64,000 nucleotides of DNA, from NCBI RefSeq assembly GCF_044457565.1, contig NZ_JBITGZ010000007.1, positions 248,001 to 312,000 on the forward strand, in the 5' to 3' direction. The DNA comes from Kitasatospora sp044457565. Its GTDB lineage: Bacteria; Actinomycetota; Actinomycetes; Streptomycetales; Streptomycetaceae. The translations under genes and the position numbers were made by a program. A model generated the notes under the pieces. It saw only the letters and a program-made list of their open reading frames with translations, searched no databases and was not told the origin of the DNA. How positions within the stretch are numbered: position 1 is the stretch's first letter; each line of letters starts with the position of its first letter. Below are positions 24,055 through 33,113 of this stretch, piece by piece.

Positions 24055-24212
24055 CGGGCGGACGGCGAGCCCGGCGGCGCAGCTCAGCGAGGCGCCCCAA
24101 GGCCCGTCGTGATGCCCAGCGCCGCCCTCTCACCCCGCCGTGCCCGCCCGCCGTTCCAGCCTTCTGGAGCCGCGGCTGCCGCGCCCGCCCACGTCCCAGG
24201 AGTACCCCAGCC

Positions 24213-25811
<1,599 letters not shown>

Positions 25812-25858
25812 CCATGCGTAGACGCGGAGTCATCAGTTCGGACCAGAAGATCTAGTAC

Positions 25859-25875
25859 TCCCGGCGTGGCCGGGA
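25859..25875 (+). terminator. Small hairpin after the ABC-F gene
   Basis: TCCCGGC-GTG-GCCGGGA, a 7-bp stem with a 3-nt loop, 47 bp past the stop. Confidence 0.4.
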
Positions 25876-25912
25876 ATGAAGAGGTCCGAGATTCCGTTTG
25901 AGGAACTCTCGT

Positions 25913-25943
25913 CGGCCCGGCTGTCCAAAGGACGGCCGGGCCG
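25913..25943 (+). terminator. Strong terminator hairpin
   Basis: CGGCCCGGCTGTCC, an AAA loop and GGACGGCCGGGCCG form a 14-bp stem with one T-G pair, about 100 bp past the ABC-F stop. Confidence 0.75.
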
Positions 25944-26140
25944 CCCTGCTGATCAGCTGTTTCTTCCCGGGCGGCGCCTTCACGCCGGGGGGCGTGCACT
26001 CTGTGTGAGCGCCCTTGTGCGTTGGGATCACCACCGGCAGACTGCGCCTTCCCGACATCGACCTTGTCGAATGGGTGGCCAGGAGGCTGTCGATGGGTGA
26101 TCATGGGAATCTGACCGAGCAACGCTACGAGGAGGCACGG

Positions 26141-26374
26141 GTGGCCGAGACTCTGAAAAAGGGCAGCCGGGTGACCGGTGTCGCGCGTGAGAAGCTCGCG
26201 GCCGATCTCAAGAAGAAATACGACTCCGGAGCGAGCATTCGCGCTCTGGCGGAGGAGACCGGGCGCTCATACGGCTTCGTGCACCGCATGCTGAGCGAGT
26301 CCGGAGTGATCCTCCGGGGCCGCGGCGGTGCCACGCGGGGCAAGAACAAGGCTACTGCGGGAGCTGGTTCCTGA
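26141..26374 (+). CDS. Small conserved helix-turn-helix protein
   Basis: A 77-residue basic protein: VAETLKKGSRVTGVAREKL, then a helix-turn-helix ADLKKKYDSGASIRALAEETGRSYGFVHRMLSESG and a basic GRGGATRGKN tail. It is a conserved actinobacterial family of DNA-binding proteins, from memory; targets are unknown. GTG 26141 is chosen because GAGGAGG lies 7-8 nt upstream and conservation should begin at AETLKKG; the in-frame ATG upstream (26015) would add an ill-conserved stretch. It sits alone between a terminator and a 386-bp gap. Confidence 0.85.
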   Translation: MAETLKKGSRVTGVAREKLAADLKKKYDSGASIRALAEETGRSYGFVHRMLSESGVILRGRGGATRGKNKATAGAGS

Positions 26375-26760
26375 CAGTCCGTCATGCCGGCGGGTGGTCC
26401 GACCGCAGGGCCCAGGTGGGTCGTGGTCGCCGCGCCGGGCACTGCGTGCGCGTGCGCAGCCAATAGCTCAGGATGATTCGGCGGCAGGGCGCCGGCCGGG
26501 GAGACGATGCCAGCGTCGTCGGCCCCCCGGCCCGGGCGATCCGGCCGCCGATCGTCATGTCCGGGTGTGGTGCGCCGGCGGGGTCCGGCGGCCCGGGCGA
26601 TCACCGCGGCACTCGCCCCGGCCACCCCTGCCGCTTCGCCCGCAACTTTGTTACTCTCCGGTAGCCGAACCGGGCCGGGCACCCCGCCCTCCCTCGGCCG
26701 TGGTCCGCCGCCACCCTCGGCGGCGCGCCAGTCGCGACCCCCTCACCGCCGGAGGTGCCC
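26375..26760. other. Intergenic region (386 bp) before the crotonase
   Basis: No gene seen. A less GC-rich pocket at 26640-26662 (ACTTTGTTACTCTCCGG) is the likeliest promoter for the enoyl-CoA hydratase gene. Confidence 0.4.
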
Positions 26761-27567
26761 ATGACCGACCCCGCCACCGACCCGCAGCCCCAGGACTGGG
26801 AGCGGGTCGGCGTACGGCTCGAAATCGACGGCGAGCTGGCCCGGGTGACGCTCTGTCAGCCCAAGCGCCGCAACGCCCAGTCGCCCGCCATGTGGCGCGC
26901 GCTGGCCGCCGTCGGACGTGAGCTGCCCGGCACCGTACGGGTGGTCCTGCTGCGGGCCGAGGGCCTCTCCTTCTCGGCCGGCCTGGACCGCGCGATGTTC
27001 ACCCCCGAGGGGCTGCCCGGCGAGCGCAACTTCATCCAGCTGGCCGCCGCCGAGGACAAGGACCTCGACGACACCATCGCCGGCTTCCAGGAGGCGTTCA
27101 CCTGGTGGCGGCGTCCCGACCTGATCAGCATCGCGGCCGTCCAGGGTCATGCGGTGGGCGCGGGCTTCCAGCTGGCGCTCGCCTGTGACCTGCGGGTGGT
27201 GGCCGAGGACGTCCAGTTCTCCATGAAGGAGACCTCGCTCGGTCTGGTCCCGGACCTGGCCGGCACCAAGCCGCTGACCGAACTCGTCGGCTTCGCGCGG
27301 GCGCTGGAGATCTGCGCCACCGGCCGCTGGGTCGGCGCCGAGGAGGCGGTCGCCACCGGCCTCGCCAACCTCGCCGTCCCCGGTGCCGAGCTGGACGGCG
27401 CGGCCGGCGACCTGGCCGCCGCGCTGCTGGCCGCCCCGCGTGGCGCCGTGATCGAGACCAAGGCGCTGCTCCAGGGTGCCGGCGGACGCTCGTACGACGA
27501 GCAGCGTTCGGCCGAACGGGTGGCGCAGGCCCGCCGGATGCGTGACCTCGCGGGCATCGGCGACTGA
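26761..27567 (+). CDS. Enoyl-CoA hydratase/isomerase (crotonase) family protein
   Basis: A 268-residue crotonase-fold protein: the CoA-binding oxyanion region SFSAGLDRAMF (about 71-81) and GHAVGAGFQLALACD (129-143), then FSMKETSLGLVPDLAGT (153-169). The second catalytic Glu of hydratases is retained (Glu157), but the first is Gln137 in place of Glu, so it may be an isomerase or other crotonase rather than a true hydratase. ATG 26761 directly follows GGAGGTGCCC. It is monocistronic, with a strong terminator after it. Confidence 0.9.
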   Translation: MTDPATDPQPQDWERVGVRLEIDGELARVTLCQPKRRNAQSPAMWRALAAVGRELPGTVRVVLLRAEGLSFSAGLDRAMFTPEGLPGERNFIQLAAAEDKDLDDTIAGFQEAFTWWRRPDLISIAAVQGHAVGAGFQLALACDLRVVAEDVQFSMKETSLGLVPDLAGTKPLTELVGFARALEICATGRWVGAEEAVATGLANLAVPGAELDGAAGDLAAALLAAPRGAVIETKALLQGAGGRSYDEQRSAERVAQARRMRDLAGIGD

Positions 27568-27579
27568 CCGCGAGCCGAA

Positions 27580-27614
27580 CCGATGGCCCGACCCGCCCAG
27601 GGTCGGGCCATCGG
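27580..27614 (+). terminator. Terminator of the crotonase gene
   Basis: CCGATGGCCCGACCC and GGGTCGGGCCATCGG form a perfect 15-bp stem with a GCCCA loop, starting 12 bp past the stop codon. Confidence 0.85.
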
Positions 27615-27719
27615 CGTCTGCGGGGGCGGTCCGCGGGTGTTTGCGGGGGCGGATTCCGTGGCGAAATGTCAGAGTTGGAGGGATTTGCGATATAGCTGGT
27701 TTTGAACAGGAGACCCGCC

Positions 27720-28205
27720 ATGCCTGACACCCCGACGCCGGCCAGCATGAACAAGAACGCCACGCCGACCTCCGCCACCGGCGGTACCAGGGCGTCCGAC
27801 GAGCGCGGACGCACCGTCCTGGCGGTCGGTGTGGTCGAGAAGATCGCCGGCATGGCGGCCCGCGAGGTCCCGGGCATCCACGCCCTCGGCTCCGGCCTGT
27901 CCCGCACCTTCGGCGCGATGCGCGACCGCGTCCCGGGCGGCAAGTCGCCCGTCGGGCGCGGCATCAAGGCGGAGGTCGGCGAGCGGCAGACCGCCATCGA
28001 CATCGCGCTGGTGGTCGAGTACGGCGTGGTGATCCAGGAACTCGCCAGGCAGGTGCGGGAGAACATCATCGCCGCCGTCGAGCGGATGACCGGCCTGGAG
28101 GTCGTCGAGGTGAACATCGCGGTGAACGACGTCCATCTCCCCGACGAGCCTGACGTCGAGGAGGAGGAAGAGCCCGTCGCCGGCCAGCGCCCCAAACTGC
28201 AGTAG
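27720..28205 (+). CDS. Asp23/Gls24 family envelope stress protein
   Basis: A 161-residue protein. A polar N-terminus of about 35 residues precedes the Asp23 domain: VLAVGVVEKIAGMAAREVPGIHAL, ERQTAIDIALVVEYGVVIQELARQVRENI and VTGLEVVEVNIAVNDVHLP-like end. It has an acidic tail (DVEEEEEPVAG). In Staphylococcus, Asp23 is anchored by AmaP at the membrane and linked to alkaline/cell-wall stress; this operon ends with an AmaP-like gene. ATG 27720 follows AGGAG. It is the first gene of a five-gene operon; TATAGC at 27690 may be its -10. Confidence 0.92.
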   Translation: MPDTPTPASMNKNATPTSATGGTRASDERGRTVLAVGVVEKIAGMAAREVPGIHALGSGLSRTFGAMRDRVPGGKSPVGRGIKAEVGERQTAIDIALVVEYGVVIQELARQVRENIIAAVERMTGLEVVEVNIAVNDVHLPDEPDVEEEEEPVAGQRPKLQ

Positions 28206-28242
28206 CCGGCCCGGACGGGCCCCAGCACGCGAGGAGTAGTGG

Positions 28243-28434
28243 ATGAACCTGGCCATCGTCGGCCTGGTGGTGGGTATGGCGCTCGGCTTCGCCGGCTACT
28301 TCGGCGGGTTCGCGGGCTTCCTGCTGGTCGCCGCGCTCGGCGCGGTCGGCTTCGTGCTGGGCCGTCTGCTGGAGGGCGACATCGAACTCCGCGACCTCGG
28401 CGACCTGCTGCGCGGCCGCGACCGGCGGCGCTGA
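28243..28434 (+). CDS. Small membrane protein of the Asp23 operon (DUF2273-like)
   Basis: A 63-residue protein with two hydrophobic segments (LAIVGLVVGMALGFAGYFGG and FLLVAALGAVGFVLGRLL), then a charged tail DLGDLLRGRDRRR. This size and topology fit DUF2273-like proteins that accompany Asp23 genes. ATG 28243 has GAGGAG upstream. The stop TGA shares one base with the next ATG (TGATG). Confidence 0.85.
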   Translation: MNLAIVGLVVGMALGFAGYFGGFAGFLLVAALGAVGFVLGRLLEGDIELRDLGDLLRGRDRRR

Positions 28435-28790
28435 TGGCCGCCGTGACCGCCGGGGGAGCGGCGCCCCGGTCCGCCGCCGGGCGGGGGCGCCTGCGGATCG
28501 CCGACCGGGTCTTCGCGCGGATCGCCGCGCGTGCCGCCCGCGAGGCCATGGCGCGCGCCTGGGCCGGCCGGGCCGGGCGCGGGGCCCCGCCCAAGGTGGC
28601 GATCTCGGCGCAGGGCAGCACGGCCACCGTCCGGGTCTCGCTGGAGCTGCCGTACCCCTGCGACCTGGCGGCCGTGGCCGGGGAGGTCCGCGACCGGATC
28701 ACCGAACGGGTGTCCACCCTGACGGGCACCCGGGTGGGAGAGGTCGCCGTGGTCGTGGAACGGCTGGTACCGGCCGGCGGCAGGCCGTGA
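28434..28790 (+). CDS. Second Asp23/Gls24-like protein
   Basis: A 118-residue protein with the Asp23-type ending: VRVSLELPYPCDLAAVAGEVRDRITERVSTLTG then VGEVAVVVERLVP. The N-terminal third is Ala/Arg/Gly-rich. It probably pairs with the first Asp23 protein or the membrane anchors of the operon. ATG 28434 overlaps the preceding stop. Confidence 0.82.
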   Translation: MAAVTAGGAAPRSAAGRGRLRIADRVFARIAARAAREAMARAWAGRAGRGAPPKVAISAQGSTATVRVSLELPYPCDLAAVAGEVRDRITERVSTLTGTRVGEVAVVVERLVPAGGRP

Positions 28791-28838
28791 GATGAGCGGA
28801 CGGACGCGGGCGACGGCGGAGCCGGGGAGGTGGCGACG

Positions 28839-29606
28839 GTGAGCGGGCCGACGCCCTCGCCGCAGGGCGAGGAGCCCGAGGCCGAGGTGGCGCCCTCCGA
28901 GGCGGGGCCGGCCGAGGCCGAGGTGAGCCGGCCGGAGGCCGGGCTGGCACCCGGCCGGCCGGCGGCCCCGGGAGCGACGGCGATCAGCAGCAGGCGGCCC
29001 GGGCCGACGACGGGCGGTGGGCGGGCCCCTGCGGTGCGGCACGCCGGGACGCGCCACGCCGGCACACCGCGCACGACGCGGGCGCGCATTTGGAGGCCGC
29101 GCACCGTGCCTGCGGCCCTCGTCGCCGCCGTCCTCCTTGTGCTCTGCGGCTTCCTGCTCGTCGACGTCATCTCGGTGAGGACCGGACACGTCGCCGCGCG
29201 CTGGCGGGTCCGGGTCGCCACCGAGGCGGCGACCCGCCACCTCGACGACCTCTGGGTGCTGATCGGCGCGGGCGCCGCCGTCCTGATCGGCGGCTGGCTC
29301 TGCTGGCTCGCCCTCGCCCCCGGCCGGCACCGCTGGCTGGCGATGCGCGGCGCGCCCGGCGGCACCGTGGCGGTGATCGACCGGGCGGGCCTCGGCGTGC
29401 TGCTGGTGGCGCGGGCGGGCGCACTGCCCGGTGTGGAGCACAGCACCGTCCGGATCAGGAAGCACCGGATCGCCGTCAGGATCATCGGGCCCGCCGACCC
29501 GGCGGCCGTCCAGCGGCAGCTGCGCACCGAGCTGGACCGGGTCGCGCTGGCCGCCCCGCCGCGCCTGGACGTCATGACCGGACGCGGCAGGGGGAGCGCC
29601 CGATGA
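28839..29606 (+). CDS. DUF6286-like membrane protein of the Asp23 operon
   Basis: A 255-residue protein. The first 85 or so residues are a Pro/Glu/Ala-rich disordered segment, followed by two membrane helices (PAALVAAVLLVLCGFLLVDVI and LWVLIGAGAAVLIGGWLCWLA) and a C-terminal domain (about 165-255, VAVIDRAGLGVLLVARAGALPGVEHSTVRIRKHRIAVRI) resembling an Asp23-like fold. GTG 28839 has GGGGAGG 8 nt upstream; GTG 28830 is a less likely start. Its stop overlaps the next start as ATGA. Confidence 0.8.
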   Translation: MSGPTPSPQGEEPEAEVAPSEAGPAEAEVSRPEAGLAPGRPAAPGATAISSRRPGPTTGGGRAPAVRHAGTRHAGTPRTTRARIWRPRTVPAALVAAVLLVLCGFLLVDVISVRTGHVAARWRVRVATEAATRHLDDLWVLIGAGAAVLIGGWLCWLALAPGRHRWLAMRGAPGGTVAVIDRAGLGVLLVARAGALPGVEHSTVRIRKHRIAVRIIGPADPAAVQRQLRTELDRVALAAPPRLDVMTGRGRGSAR

Positions 29607-30238
29607 GCCGGACGGCCGTCAACCGGGTGCTGCTGGCGCTGGCCGGGGTGGTGGTGCTGATCGTCGGGCTGCTGGTGCTGGCCGGTGGCCTCGACCTGTA
29701 CCGGCGGCTGGGGATCCACCCGCCCCGGCGGTGGCCGCTGCTCTCGCCCGCCCGGCCACTGCTCAGCCGCGCCGCGCTCACCCGCTGGACCGGGCAGGAC
29801 TGGTGGTGGCCGGCGGTGATCGGCGGGCTGTCGCTGGCGGTGGCCGGCGCCGCGTGGTGGCTGCTCGCGCAGCTGCGCAGGCCCGGGCCGAGCTCGTTGC
29901 GGGTGCCGGTACCGGCCGGGTCCACGCTGCGCGTGAAGCTGCGGGCGCGGGCCCTGGAGGACGTGCTGGAGGCCGGGACGGCCGGGCTGCCCGAGGTCGA
30001 GCGGGCGCGGGTGCGGCTGACCGGCGCCCCGCGGCGCCCCGGTGTGCGGGGCGCCGCGGTGCTGGCGGCCGAGGGTGACCCGGCGGTGGTGGTGGAGCGC
30101 TTCGACGCAGGGCCGCTGCTCGACGCCCGCAGCAGCCTGGGCCTGGCCGAGCTGCCCGCCGAACTGCGGCTGTGGGTGACGGTACGCAAGCCCGTCGCCA
30201 CCGCGGGGCGCAGGGCCAAGCAGCCGAGGGTGCTGTGA
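29603..30238 (+). CDS. amaP: AmaP-like alkaline shock response membrane anchor
   Basis: A 211-residue protein. Two N-terminal membrane helices (LLALAGVVVLIVGLLVLAGGL and WWWPAVIGGLSLAVAGAAWWLL) are separated by about 50 residues, followed by a cytoplasmic alpha/beta domain (LRVKLRARALEDVLEAGTAGLPEVERARVRL). It is the layout of AmaP, which recruits Asp23 to the membrane. It is the last gene of the operon, convergent with the SDR gene 7 bp away. Confidence 0.85.
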   Translation: MSRTAVNRVLLALAGVVVLIVGLLVLAGGLDLYRRLGIHPPRRWPLLSPARPLLSRAALTRWTGQDWWWPAVIGGLSLAVAGAAWWLLAQLRRPGPSSLRVPVPAGSTLRVKLRARALEDVLEAGTAGLPEVERARVRLTGAPRRPGVRGAAVLAAEGDPAVVVERFDAGPLLDARSSLGLAELPAELRLWVTVRKPVATAGRRAKQPRVL

Positions 30239-30245
30239 GCGGGCG

Positions 30246-31007
30246 TCAGAGCCCGCGCAGCGCACCACCGTCCACCGGGATCATCACACCGGTCAGATAG
30301 GACGCGGCGGGCGAGAGCAGGAAGGCCGCGACCTTGCCGAACTCCTCGGCCGTCCCGTAGCGGCCGAGCGGGATCGCGGCGCTCGCCCGGGCCCGGGCGG
30401 CGGCCGGGTCGCCGCCGAGGGCGTCCAGCTCGCGGACCCGGTCGGTGTCGATCCGCGCCGGCAGCAGCCCCACGACCCGGATGCCGCGCGGGCCGAGTTC
30501 GTCCGCGAGGGACTTGGCGGCCATCGCGAGGCCCGGGCGCAGACCGTTGGAGATGCCGAGCCCGGGGATCGGCTCGCGGACGGAGCCGGAGAGCACGAAG
30601 CCGATCACACCGCCGTTGCCGAGTTCGCCGGCCGCGGCGCGGGCGATCCGCAGCGCGCCGAGGTACACCGTCTCGAAGGCGGCGCGCCAGGCGTCGTCCT
30701 CGGTACGGGCGACCGGGCCGGCCGCCGGGCCGCCGACGCTGATCAGCACCCCGTCCAGCCGGCCGAAGCGCTCGGTGGCGGCCTCGACCAGGCGCGCGGC
30801 CGTCGTCGGGTCGCCGTTGTCGGCGACCACGCCGTGCGCCCGCTCGCTGCCGCCGAGCTCGGCCACGGCCGCGTCCAGCGACTCCTTGCTCCGGCTGCTC
30901 ACCACCACCCGGGCGCCGTCGGCCGCCAACTCCCGGGCGGCGGCGAACCCCAGACCGCGGGTGGCGCCGGTGAGGAGGTAAACCCTGTCCTTGAGTCCAA
31001 GATCCAT
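30246..31007 (-). CDS. Short-chain dehydrogenase/reductase with atypical active site
   Basis: A 253-residue SDR. The cofactor motif is TGATRGLG and the NNAG-like motif is ISVGGPAAG. The catalytic Ser is present (FVLSGS), but where YxxxK is expected the sequence reads ISNGLRPGLAMAAKSLADELGPRGIRV: aligning on AKSLADELGPRGIRV puts Ser in place of Tyr and Arg in place of Lys (about residues 153 and 157). It therefore may be non-catalytic or use another base. It resembles a YkvO-like group sharing the SNxLRPG stretch, from memory. ATG 31007 has AGGA 8 nt upstream; ATG 31016 is the alternative. Confidence 0.85.
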   Translation of the reverse strand: MDLGLKDRVYLLTGATRGLGFAAARELAADGARVVVSSRSKESLDAAVAELGGSERAHGVVADNGDPTTAARLVEAATERFGRLDGVLISVGGPAAGPVARTEDDAWRAAFETVYLGALRIARAAAGELGNGGVIGFVLSGSVREPIPGLGISNGLRPGLAMAAKSLADELGPRGIRVVGLLPARIDTDRVRELDALGGDPAAARARASAAIPLGRYGTAEEFGKVAAFLLSPAASYLTGVMIPVDGGALRGL

Positions 31008-31125
31008 GGGGTCCATCCTGCCCGCTGGACGCCACCGCGGGTAGTACGGACGCGGTGGCGGCAGCGGCGCGGGGAATGCGGGCGGCAGCGGGCGTGGGCC
31101 GGCGGCCGGGCGGCGTGGCCCGCGG

Positions 31126-31971
31126 TCAGGCGGCGGGGACGGGCTCGGCGGGGGCCTCGGCCCCGGCCTCGGCGGCCTCCTCGGCGCGGTCCCTGGCCTC
31201 GCGGCGGATCAGGATCCAGCAGCCGACCGGGATCATCGCGGTGAACAGCCACCACTGGACGGCGTACGCCATGTGCGGGCCGATGTCCGAGTGGTTGGGC
31301 TCCGGCAGCAGTTCGGGCTGCTCGGCCGGCGCCGGGCTGGTGCCGGTCAGCTCCAGGTAGCCGCCGAGCAGGGTGATCCCGCTCTCCCGGGCCTGCTGGG
31401 TGGAGCTGATCAGGTTGAACTGGCGGTCCGGCAGACCGCCGCGGTCCCGGATGCCGCTGCCGGCGGCGGTCTCGTCGGCGCGCAGCCGCCCGGTGACGGT
31501 GACCTCGCCGGCCGGCGTGGCCGGGACGGCGGGGTAGGCGGCGGCGGACTCGCCGGAGGCCACCCAGCCCCGGTTGACCAGCACCTCGCCCTTGCCGTCG
31601 GAGAGCTTCAGCGGGGTGACGACGAAGTACCCGATCTTGTCCCCGCCGGAGTCGGTGCGCTTGCGGACCACGAACTCGTGCGCCGCGTCGTACTCCCCGG
31701 TGGCGGTGACCGCCCGCCAGGTCAGGTCGCCGGGCACCGCGAAGCCGGGCGCGGAGAGCGAGTCGAAGGCGACGGGCTGCGCGGTGAGTGCCCGGGCGAT
31801 CAGCTCGTTCCTGGCCACCCGCGACTCGTGCCGGTGCAGCTGCCAGAAGCCCAGCCGGATCGTGGTGGGGATCAGCAGCACGGCGATCAGCAGGGTGATC
31901 AGCCAGCGCCGGGAGAGCAGAAATCGGTACACATTGGCACGGTACGCCCACCCGGTGGCGGGCTCAGACAC
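31126..31971 (-). CDS. SURF1-family protein (cytochrome oxidase assembly)
   Basis: A 281-residue membrane protein with SURF1 topology: an N-terminal helix (RRWLITLLIAVLLIPTTIRLGFWQLHR), a periplasmic domain with LVNRGWVAS, and a C-terminal helix (HMAYAVQWWLFTAMIPVGCWILI). It assists haem insertion in aa3-type cytochrome c oxidase. The first start in frame is GTG 31971, overlapping the exonuclease stop (GTGTCTGA), which suggests coupling; GTG 31932 (VYRFLLSRRW) is the usual homologue start and is also plausible. The C-terminal tail is Glu/Ala-rich. Confidence 0.92.
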   Translation of the reverse strand: MSEPATGWAYRANVYRFLLSRRWLITLLIAVLLIPTTIRLGFWQLHRHESRVARNELIARALTAQPVAFDSLSAPGFAVPGDLTWRAVTATGEYDAAHEFVVRKRTDSGGDKIGYFVVTPLKLSDGKGEVLVNRGWVASGESAAAYPAVPATPAGEVTVTGRLRADETAAGSGIRDRGGLPDRQFNLISSTQQARESGITLLGGYLELTGTSPAPAEQPELLPEPNHSDIGPHMAYAVQWWLFTAMIPVGCWILIRREARDRAEEAAEAGAEAPAEPVPAA

Positions 31972-32956
31972 CGGGGTGCGGGGCGACCTCGCGCAGCAGC
32001 TGGAGGAAGGCGTCCTCGCCGACGACCGGCGTGCCGAGCTCCCGCGCCTTGCGCGCCTTGCCGCTCCAGCTGCCCGGCTCGTTGGTCACCAGCAGGCTGG
32101 TGAGGCGGCTCACAGAAGTGGCGATGTGCAGCCCGGCCTCCACCGCACGGTCCTCCAGCAGCTCGCGGTCGGTGGCGGTGTCGCCGGTGATCGCCACCCG
32201 CATGCCCTGGACCAGCGGCTTGCCGTCCTGCCACCGCCCGGGGTTGGGGTACGGGCAGGGCGGGCGCTTCTTGGCGGCCCGGTAGGAGGAGCTCCAGGAA
32301 CTGCGGCCCGGCGCGGCCGGCTCGTCCTCGCCGAGATCGGTGACGGCCACACAGGCCTGCAGGGGCAGCGGTACGCCCCCCTGGCGGGCCAGGTGCAGGC
32401 TGGGGCGGAAGGCCTCGGCGAGCACCCGGGCGTCGTCCAGTGCGTTGTGCGCGTGGCGCTGCTGGACGCCGAAGTAGGCGGCGAGCGAGGCGAGCTTGCC
32501 GTTGGGCAGCGGCAGCCGCAGGTCCCGGGAGAGCACCATGGTGCACAGGCGCTGGTCCACGGGGGCGCGCAACCCGGCGCGTGAGTACTCGCGGGAGATC
32601 ATGTTCCAGTCGAAGAGCGCGTTGTGGGCGACCATCACCCGTCCGCGCAGCCGATCGGCGAGCTCACCGGCGATCTCGGGGAAGGTCGGCGCGCCCCTGA
32701 GCACGTCCTGGGTGAGGCCGTGGATCCACACCGGGCCGGGATCGCGCTCGGGATTCACCAGGGTGTACCAGTGGTCGGTGACCTCACCGTCCTCGTCCAG
32801 CTGGTAGACACCCGCGGAGATGACGCGGTCCGTGCGGCCGAGGCCGGTGGTCTCGACGTCGACGACCGCGAAGCCCTCGGCGGGGGCGGCGGAGCGCTGT
32901 GCGGGGACCACGGTGGTCCACGGGGCGCCGTTCGTCGGTGACTGGATCGCGTGCAT
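31964..32956 (-). CDS. DEDDh-family 3'-5' exonuclease with C-terminal BRCT domain
   Basis: A 330-residue protein. The DEDDh nuclease domain (about 25-195) has FAVVDVETTG (Asp-x-Glu), VAHNALFDWNMI (Asp) and HNALDDARVLAEAF (His and Asp), as in DnaQ. The C-terminal BRCT domain (about 250-325) reads GMRVAITGDTATDRELLEDRAVEAG and SLLVTNEPGSWSGKARKA. It is a DNA polymerase III epsilon-like exonuclease of the actinobacterial type; the BRCT domain suggests a repair role. ATG 32956 (MHAIQSPTNG) is chosen over upstream in-frame starts with poor codon use. Confidence 0.93.
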   Translation of the reverse strand: MHAIQSPTNGAPWTTVVPAQRSAAPAEGFAVVDVETTGLGRTDRVISAGVYQLDEDGEVTDHWYTLVNPERDPGPVWIHGLTQDVLRGAPTFPEIAGELADRLRGRVMVAHNALFDWNMISREYSRAGLRAPVDQRLCTMVLSRDLRLPLPNGKLASLAAYFGVQQRHAHNALDDARVLAEAFRPSLHLARQGGVPLPLQACVAVTDLGEDEPAAPGRSSWSSSYRAAKKRPPCPYPNPGRWQDGKPLVQGMRVAITGDTATDRELLEDRAVEAGLHIATSVSRLTSLLVTNEPGSWSGKARKARELGTPVVGEDAFLQLLREVAPHPGV

Positions 32957-33113
32957 GGTCAACCAGAATAAGGGCCGCGCGGACGCGCCCGGTCCGAATG
33001 TCGTACGCGCGGGGCCGCAATAGAGTGGGCGGAGGATTCCGTCGGACATCCGGCCGAATTCCCAGGCCGTCAGAAACCCCCCGGCGGCACCTTCCCCGAA
33101 GGGTGATCTGCCC

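Larger units (their letters stand above)
25812..26140. other. Intergenic region after the ABC-F gene (329 bp)
   Basis: It contains a small hairpin (25859-25875) and a strong terminator (25913-25943), followed by the promoter region of the small HTH gene. Short open frames crossing the terminator are not credible genes. Confidence 0.5.

Noticed and set aside
25876..26100. A 74-codon ORF after the ABC-F gene
   Set aside because: It is translated straight through the strong terminator stem at 25913-25943 and has no recognisable sequence.
27125..30268. A 1047-codon open frame on the minus strand over the Asp23 operon
   Set aside because: Low-complexity Arg/Pro/Ser composition with no domain; the plus-strand genes have coupled starts and clear families.
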